Origin: Phaeobacter sp. HF9A | Lineage (GTDB): Bacteria; Pseudomonadota; Alphaproteobacteria; Rhodobacterales; Rhodobacteraceae | DNA: 32,811 nt | NCBI RefSeq assembly: GCF_011806385.1 | Contig: NZ_JAATOX010000036.1 | Location: 1-32,811, forward strand | Direction of reading: 5' to 3' | Shown here: positions 32,805-32,811 of the stretch, piece by piece | Numbering within the stretch: the stretch's first letter is position 1 | How the letters are laid out: every line of letters begins with the position of its first letter | The notes under the pieces: model-generated | The model's input: the letters and a program-made list of their open reading frames with translations, nothing else | The model's database searches: none | Told to the model about the DNA's origin: nothing | Translations under genes and position numbers: made by a program

Positions 32805-32811
32805 ATGAAGA
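32805..32811 (+). CDS. Possible transposase start (IS3-like OrfA?), cut by the window end
   Basis: ATGAAGA at the very end is preceded by GAGGAG at 6 bases, a strong ribosome-binding site, and by an IS-like leader. IS3-family OrfA proteins often begin MK(K/R). Only two codons are visible, so this is a guess from context. Confidence 0.3.

Noticed and set aside
1-32811. CRISPR array
   Set aside because: No regularly spaced repeats of 25-40 bases were seen anywhere in the window.

Overview
The window looks like the chromosome of a marine Roseobacter-group alphaproteobacterium (Rhodobacterales). The evidence is a high-GC backbone, a Rieske/cytochrome b/cytochrome c1 operon of alphaproteobacterial type, a GTTC-N7-GTTC type SOS box, an imuB-dnaE2 mutagenesis cassette and the general look of the proteins. 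No species can be named from sequence alone.

Positions 1-18737 are core-like genome. In order they hold: the 5' part of a chemoreceptor gene and a branched-chain-amino-acid-type binding protein (both minus strand); imuB-dnaE2 behind a LexA box; a TPP riboswitch with thiBPQ; a glutathione S-transferase; petABC with its terminator; a hypothetical gene broken at an 8-base homopolymer; a dapF-mtaB-CPT-like cluster; and tRNA-Lys(TTT).

Positions 18721-28349 form a compact 9.6 kb integrated element in the 3' end of the tRNA-Lys gene, bounded by perfect 20-bp direct repeats (attL 18721-18740, attR 28330-28349). It encodes a tyrosine integrase, an HK97-type head set (capsid, connector, prohead protease, portal), a large terminase, HNH endonuclease, two small regulators, a MazF/PemK-like toxin and several small proteins. 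It has no tail, lysis or replication genes. This is the profile of a capsid-forming phage satellite (cf-PICI-like) rather than a full prophage. The most striking point is that joining its ends in silico, as excision would, places the integrase stop codon in a TAATG overlap with a new start codon. That start has a good ribosome-binding site and extends the truncated gene next to attR by 50 codons. In the circle, the head operon, integrase, small genes, HNH and terminase would then form one minus-strand series. The element also carries a candidate 91-nt small RNA and two clear operator clusters.

Positions 28915-32496, beyond attR, hold a more AT-rich three-gene operon: a vWA protein, a PP2C phosphatase, and a kinase with a helix-hairpin-helix and zinc ribbon. 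This matches the TerY-P / E. coli YegL-YegK-YegI triad and was probably acquired horizontally, perhaps as another layer of islands at the same tRNA. The window ends in what looks like the left edge of an insertion sequence.
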